Shown in pieces: positions 6,484-6,759 of a stretch of DNA of 6,759 nt (positions are counted from its first letter, which is position 1; each line of letters begins with the position of its first letter). A program made the position numbers and the translations under genes. This stretch comes from Eubacteriales Family XIII. Incertae Sedis bacterium. Its GTDB lineage: Bacteria; Bacillota_A; Clostridia; Peptostreptococcales; Anaerovoracaceae. The stretch covers positions 1-6,759 of the forward strand of contig JAITLA010000213.1 in NCBI GenBank assembly GCA_031278145.1, given 5' to 3'. The notes under the pieces were generated by a model. It did not search any database, was not told the DNA's origin, and saw nothing but the letters and a program-made list of their open reading frames with translations.

Positions 6484-6515
6484 CAAAAAAACGGATTCTT
6501 CGGCCCGTTTTTTTG
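6484..6515. terminator. Probable intrinsic terminator, usable in both directions
   Basis: CAAAAAAACGG (6484-6494) pairs perfectly with CCGTTTTTTTG (6505-6515) around a 10-base loop. The plus-strand reading continues into another T-run after G6515, and the minus-strand reading also ends in seven Ts. The GC core is only three pairs, so efficiency is uncertain. It lies 11 bases upstream of the -35 box and would insulate the dcw promoter from a leftward gene beyond the right edge, or stop rightward transcripts. Confidence 0.5.
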
Positions 6516-6680
6516 TTTTTTTTCTTCTGTTACGCGCGTATTGCGGAAAAATTACAAGATGCTGTGCAGAATGGGTGTTCGCATACCGGATATACGCCGC
6601 ACAAAAGCCAAAAAGCGCTGCGGAGGGCGCGGACCCGGCCGGGGCAAGGGCCCGGCGCCGGGCCGGAATCCCCCGGCAAG
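6516..6680. other. Intergenic stretch without a recognisable gene
   Basis: Together with the promoter region and the right-edge repeats this makes about 370 bases with no gene (6391-6759). The left part is AT-rich, continuing the T-run of the terminator to about 6525. From about 6618 it turns strongly GC-rich and carries inverted repeats. The open frames here run through low-complexity, repeat and promoter DNA and resemble no protein family known to me. Confidence 0.6.
6634..6666. repeat. Cluster of GC-rich palindromes
   Basis: There is a perfect 16-bp palindrome, GGCCCGGCGCCGGGCC, at 6649-6664 and a 10-bp one, CCCGGCCGGG, at 6634-6643. CCGGCC at 6635-6640 can also pair with GGCCGG at 6661-6666. 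No T-run follows, so it is not a standard terminator. It lies next to the repeat pair at the right edge and may belong to the same element. Confidence 0.6.
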
Positions 6681-6759
6681 GTACACACGGGGACGGTTCT
6701 TTTGTGTATTGGGTAGGTTTGGCACTGTGGCCCGTGCCGGAAGTACACACGGGGACGGT
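6681..6759. repeat. Two direct copies of a GGGGACGG repeat, RAYT/IS200-like element edge (cut by window)
   Basis: The 17-base unit GTACACACGGGGACGGT occurs at 6681-6697 and 6743-6759, 62 bases apart, and the second copy is cut by the window end. In the first copy TACACA (6682-6687) can pair with TGTGTA (6703-6708). Between the copies GGCAC (6721-6725) pairs with GTGCC (6734-6738) around an 8-base loop. From memory, the ACACGGGGACGGTTCT...TGTGT signature recurs in many bacterial genomes beside Y1-type (REP-associated tyrosine) transposase genes. No transposase is visible here; one may lie to the right, or this may be a non-autonomous copy. Confidence 0.6.

Noticed and set aside
6469..6750. Minus-strand frame of 93 codons, and a second one at 6530-6748, upstream of mraZ
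   Set aside because: They run through the repeat pair, GC palindromes, terminator and promoter edge, and contain repeat-derived peptides but no protein signature. They are very unlikely to be genes.
6681..6759. CRISPR array
   Set aside because: There are only two copies, with a 62-base period and a hairpin-bearing spacer, no cas gene, and a better match to a transposase-associated repeat.

Overview
The window holds the 5' end of a division and cell wall (dcw) operon. Every gene lies on the minus strand, so the operon reads from right to left. The order is mraZ, rsmH (mraW), ftsL, a class B penicillin-binding protein, murF, and mraY, which runs off the left edge. The DNA is GC-rich, with many codons ending in G or C. 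A C-terminal PASTA domain on the penicillin-binding protein, a cysteine pattern resembling SpoVD, and the gene order point to a high-GC member of the Firmicutes (Clostridia-like). This placement is an inference from gene content, and no species can be named.

Right flank (about 6391-6759): this is the only sizeable stretch without a gene. Going leftward it contains a Y1-transposase/RAYT-like repeat pair cut by the window edge, a cluster of GC-rich inverted repeats, a probable intrinsic terminator, and a well-formed sigma-A type promoter (TTGAAA, 17 bp, TATTAT). Three copies of GGAGTA at an exact 10-bp pitch overlap the promoter and fit an operator for MraZ, the product of the first gene.

Operon body (about 1-6390): the genes are tightly packed. 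The gaps are 47 bp (mraZ-rsmH), 16 bp (rsmH-ftsL) and 23 bp (PBP-murF). There are overlaps of 10 bp (ftsL-PBP) and 4 bp (ATGA, murF-mraY). MraZ is the regulator and RsmH methylates 16S rRNA. FtsL and the PBP act at the septum. MurF completes the cytoplasmic UDP-MurNAc-pentapeptide, and MraY transfers its phospho-MurNAc-pentapeptide to the lipid carrier to give lipid I. murE, usually between the PBP gene and murF, is absent here.

Most of the window is a familiar, conserved cluster, and I see no evidence for a new multi-gene system. The points worth a second look are the MraZ-box array on the promoter, an acidic/proline-rich insertion in MraZ, the missing murE, a perfect 40-bp palindrome inside the PBP gene, the SpoVD-like cysteine pair, and the repeat pair at the right edge.
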